Below are positions 7,569 to 10,000 of a stretch of DNA of 10,000 nucleotides, piece after piece (within the stretch, counting starts at the first letter, position 1; each line of letters begins with the position of its first letter). Source of the DNA: Monoplex corrugatus (Eukaryota; Mollusca; Gastropoda; Littorinimorpha; Ranellidae); NCBI GenBank assembly GCA_030674185.1, contig JAPXFY010000887.1, positions 25,001 through 35,000 on the forward strand, given 5' to 3'. The notes beneath the pieces were generated by a model, which searched no databases, was not told where the DNA came from, and saw nothing but the letters and a program-made list of their open reading frames with translations. A program made the translations under genes and the position numbers.

Positions 7569-7905
7569 CTTACTTTTTCTGTCTATCATTATATTTTCCC
7601 ATCTCGTTTCAAGGACCACACTTGTTGCAGAAAGTCTATTTACTTTTCGTTTGATCAAACACTGTTAAAACGAACTCTTCAATATCTGACAAAGAGACCT
7701 TTTATCATCACTACGCTGAGCGACAGTAATAATTAAACAATGAAGTAGCTTGGCTAAGCACACATTTTCACACAGTTACAGCATACGTTTTCATTGTGTC
7801 AAAAACTCTTAGGTTGCCATGGAAGTTAGAAGCGATTGTGGTCACGGTTGTGAATATTGAGTTATGACGATTTTAGGTTTACAGGAAAAAATGTTGCCTT
7901 TATTC
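7569..7905. other. Unassigned sequence
   Basis: No gene, RNA or repeat recognised. Confidence 0.4.
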
Positions 7906-7932
7906 TTGTTTGTTTGTTTGTTTGTTTGTTTG
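7906..7932 (+). repeat. TTTG tetranucleotide microsatellite
   Basis: Nearly seven perfect TTTG units. A second looser T/G-rich patch of the same kind lies at 8160-8232. Confidence 0.95.
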
Positions 7933-8356
7933 TCATCACGTACAGTAATTATTATGAAATGAAATGAACGGTCAGATCTATGTTATGCTACTCCGTTCTC
8001 CAATTGGACCACATGTGTTTGAGCATTACTTGGTTTACATTTTTAAAAATTCAGGCGCCTGTGGATTTGATGGTGATTGTCTTTAAGTCTGGAGAAGAGA
8101 AAGCAACAAACAGAGAAACAGACACCATTGTCATAAGACTTGTCTGGGAATTATTGAATTTTTTTTCTGTTTTAGTTTGTTTGTTTTTTCTTTTATTTTT
8201 GTTTGTTTTGTTTTTGTTTGTTTATTTGTTTGCTGTCTAATCATGGGAAAAAAATAGTATGAAATTCAGTCTGCTCTTCCGGGAGCAGCGTATTGACACT
8301 GCACAGTGCCACTTTTTGAGACATTTCGAAATTATGTGGGTTTTTTTTTTTCTTGT
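7933..8356. other. Unassigned sequence with a degenerate T/TG-rich patch
   Basis: The 86-residue frame at 7980-8240 ends in a Leu-Phe-Val run that is only the translation of the T/TTTG-rich patch at 8160-8232. Its first half has no recognisable motif. I do not call a gene. Confidence 0.4.
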
Positions 8357-8372
8357 TTGTGTGAATGGGTGA
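8357..8372. repeat. SINE target-site duplication, tail-side copy
   Basis: TTGTGTGAATGGGTGA here matches TTGTGTGAGTGAGTGA at 8625-8640, beyond the SINE head, at 14 of 16 positions. The head-side copy has since become a GAGT repeat and runs into the TG tract. Confidence 0.75.
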
Positions 8373-8557
8373 TTGATTGATTTGATTTGGTTCAATTTTT
8401 ACGTCGACACCGACCTCATGTGATATGGACGACGGGGATAACCATCCCAGGAAAATGGGGAAAAGGAGGACTTATCTAATCCTTTACTGACACCACCAGA
8501 ACAACAATGATGTTAAGATGGCACAGTGAGAAGGCCAGTTTTAATGAAGCACACCCT

Positions 8558-8569
8558 GGGATTCGAACC
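8558..8569 (-). promoter_or_regulatory. RNA polymerase III B box of the SINE
   Basis: The complement reads GGTTCGAATCCC, a near-perfect B box, downstream of the A box at tRNA-like spacing. Confidence 0.85.
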
Positions 8570-8602
8570 CGCAACCATTAGCATGTGAATCCGACGCTCA
8601 AA

Positions 8603-8614
8603 CCAACTGAGCTA
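8603..8614 (-). promoter_or_regulatory. RNA polymerase III A box of the SINE
   Basis: The complement reads TAGCTCAGTTGG, which fits the A-box consensus closely. It lies about ten bases from the SINE start. Confidence 0.8.
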
Positions 8615-8624
8615 CTGGGCCCGC

Positions 8625-8671
8625 TTGTGTGAGTGAGTGAGTGAGTGAGTGTGTATGTGTGTGGTGTGTGT

Positions 8672-8708
<37 letters not shown>

Positions 8709-8709
8709 T

Positions 8710-8748
<39 letters not shown>

Positions 8749-8774
8749 GTGTGCGTGTGCGTGTGCGTGTGTGT
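8625..8774 (+). repeat. GAGT then TG microsatellite
   Basis: Five GAGT/GTGA units at the SINE border grade into GT with TATG and GGTG interruptions and end with GCGTGT units. Cys-Val frames are artefacts. Confidence 0.97.
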
Positions 8775-8829
8775 TATCTTAACCTTAGTTTGTCAGTGAC
8801 GACTTATGTCTTATGGGTCATTTTGGCGT

Positions 8830-8880
8830 GATGACTGCCTGCTACACAAAAGCTTTGGTTTATCGTCTCATCTAAAAGAG
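8830..8880 (-). repeat. Possible relic of a second SINE core
   Basis: The minus strand contains GATGAGACGATAAACC (complement of 8857-8872), followed by a GTGTAGCAGGCAG-like block. From memory this pair in this order is the core of a SINE family widespread in molluscs and other invertebrates, where it reads GATGAGACGATAAACCGAGG and then a GTGCAGCATGCA-like block. No tRNA head is visible upstream. Not searched. Confidence 0.4.
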
Positions 8881-8984
8881 TAGGATCAAGGCAACCATTT
8901 AGGTTCTATTGGAAGAGCTGGGTTGTGGAGTGGAAGAGAAACTATCCGATCCAGAAATGGAAATAGGATTCCTACATTCTATGC

Positions 8985-9260
8985 AGCTCTGGAAACTGGG
9001 GTTTGGGAGAAGTTGACTTAGATGCAGGAGCTTTACTTCTTACTGCTTCCGTAATAAAGAAGTCTGAGAAAAATTGCATGGACGTAGGAATACTTACCTC
9101 TGAAGTCACTGCTCTGGAAGCAAAGAAGTCTGGAGGGTCGTATTCAGTCGTAGAAGCATTAATCATCGAAGCCACCATTCTGGTGGTAAGTTCTGGACGA
9201 GCTGACTTGGATAAGGCAACAATTACCTGCAGAGTCCCTTTCTGCCCACTACGAATATAA
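8985..9260 (+). repeat. Diverged array, period about 61-66 bp, first half
   Basis: The anchor TCTGGA or a close variant recurs at about 9002, 9063, 9129 and 9191, each followed by GA-rich sequence, a GACTTGGAT-like block, a GAATACTTA-like block and a CTGAAGTCACTGCTCTGG-like block. Translated in the frame starting at 9003, the units give similar 20-22 residue segments (for example GEVDLDAGALLLTAS, CMDVGILTSEVTALE, VVEALIIEATILVV and RADLDKATIT), and the frame is open to 9260. No known domain is recognised. It could be a decayed exon of a repeat protein or a non-coding satellite whose period happens to suit one frame. Confidence 0.6.
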
Positions 9261-9604
9261 GGATAGAGGCTACAGTAAAGCAAAGGAGAGCTCTTTCATT
9301 CTTTCTTCGTAGGGTAGCAGGGATGAACCTGTCTGGTCTACGTTGTGAAGCTATGTCCCGGGATGTGTCATCTCCTCACCTTGCCCATTCTGTTTCTGCA
9401 CAAAGTAAGTGATGACTGATCCGAATTGGTCATGCAGCGCATATACAGTGCCCCCCTTCCCCCCTTTTGCTTGGCATCTGTCGCATCGGAAGTTGGGAGG
9501 TGATTGTATTGCCAATGATGGGGGTTTGTTGCTCTGCGTCCCATCCAGTACTTTAACTATTTTTTCTTGGTAACTAAGATAATAATATAACAACTCTGAC
9601 ACTG
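9261..9604. other. Block interrupting the diverged array, with an unrecognised minus-strand frame
   Basis: The 65-bp periodicity is lost here. The minus-strand frame 9351-9602 (83 residues) contains FRCDRCQAKGGKGG and then FGSVITYFVQ. The CxxC pair could be half of a zinc finger, but no second pair follows. Two C runs near 9452-9465 suggest slippage. I recognise no family and would not annotate a gene. It may be an insertion into the array. Confidence 0.4.
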
Positions 9605-9900
9605 AAAGGTCTGGATGGGATTGGTAACCACAAACCTCACTGCTGTGACAGCAAGATCTGGATGAGATGATCTAGGATGTGAAAATATTAATTATCAAAG
9701 TCTGTGATCCACATCGAGTAAGGAGGTTTGGATATCTTATCTAGAAGTGGAAGACTTCAGCACCCTAATACAAAAGATCTGAACAAGTTAGTTTATATGT
9801 GAGAACATTATTCATTAATGCCATCGTTCCGGGAATCAGGGGTCTGGGCGAGCGTATCTGGACGTGCGAGAATACTTAATTACTTCCCATAATACCATCA
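9605..9900 (+). repeat. Diverged array, second half
   Basis: TCTGGA-like anchors recur at 9610, 9657, 9727, 9778 and 9843 with spacings of 47, 70, 51 and 65, so indels are common. The unit near 9843 (GTCTGGGCGAG, then TATCTGGACGTG, then GAGAATACTTAATTA) is the cleanest. Several stops break every frame. The blocks match the first half in order, so both belong to one old array. Confidence 0.55.
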
Positions 9901-10000
9901 GCTTAGACGGCAGCAAAGACTGTTCTACACTTCTATTTGTTCTAGGCTAGCCTCTGTATAGTACCCAAGTGTGTTTCAGATCTTAGGGTTTTCTATGTTT
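9901..10000. other. Unassigned sequence at window end
   Basis: No feature seen. The array may continue in more decayed form beyond the window. Confidence 0.35.

Larger units (their letters stand above)
8373..8624 (-). mobile_element. tRNA-derived SINE, about 252 bp
   Basis: On the minus strand the element begins near 8624 with a tRNA-like head. The A box TAGCTCAGTTGG is the complement of 8603-8614 and the B box GGTTCGAATCCC the complement of 8558-8569, spaced as in RNA polymerase III internal promoters. A non-tRNA body of about 170 bp follows and ends in an AATC-type tail (complement of 8373-8390). The acceptor and anticodon stems do not pair well, so this is a SINE head and not a tRNA gene. 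Direct repeats on both sides support the ends. Transcription by Pol III and mobilisation by a LINE are family knowledge; which LINE is unknown. Confidence 0.85.

Noticed and set aside
8551..8622. Functional tRNA gene on the minus strand
   Set aside because: A and B boxes are good, but acceptor and anticodon stems do not pair, and a body, tail and target duplication show a SINE.

Overview
This is a stretch of animal nuclear DNA with no recognisable intact host gene. It is AT-rich, full of simple repeats, and contains only decayed mobile elements. A marine lophotrochozoan, most likely a mollusc (perhaps a gastropod), is suggested by three things: very long CA/TG, CT/GA and TTGTTA tracts; fragments of non-LTR retrotransposons of a kind I recall as abundant in molluscs; and tRNA-derived or SINE-like pieces resembling repeats I know from molluscan genomes. 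The assignment is an inference from remembered sequence style and was not searched.

Layout. 1-621: a decayed C-terminal piece of a non-LTR retrotransposon polyprotein (about 260-621). 822-1430: a candidate 609-bp MITE with 31-32 bp terminal inverted repeats and a TA target duplication. 1628-1979: CT/TCTG and CA microsatellites. About 2320-2615: the 3' end of a LINE (plus strand) ending in a GAT tail. 3000-3320: a compound TG/TA tract. 3695-4097: a TTGTTA/TTG tract with a 30-bp higher-order repeat. 4122-4481: two diverged direct copies of a roughly 170-188 bp unit, followed to about 4800 by GC-richer sequence that may be the rest of the same dispersed repeat. 4861-5335: a second copy of the same LINE 3' end, on the minus strand, whose 5' part folds back on itself as a 57-bp inverted repeat. 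5715-6253: a long GA/GT/CAGA tract. 6833-7254: a clean seven-unit minisatellite of 60-62 bp units with a perfect palindrome at each unit junction. 7443-7568: CT/CA. About 8373-8624: a tRNA-derived SINE on the minus strand with a convincing target-site duplication. 8625-8774: TG. 8830-8880: a possible relic of a second SINE. About 8985-9260 and 9605-9900: two halves of a very diverged array with a period near 65 bp, separated by an unrelated block with a short unrecognised ORF.

Nothing here works together as a pathway. The link between the parts is mobile-element history: retrotransposons brought in repeat tails that grew into microsatellites, and local slippage and duplication made the arrays. 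Long open frames over the microsatellites (Cys-Val, His-Thr, Leu, Asn-Thr or Ser polymers) are artefacts. The items most worth checking are the junction-palindrome minisatellite, the TIR element, the LINE foldback and the diverged 65-bp array whose first half stays open in one frame.
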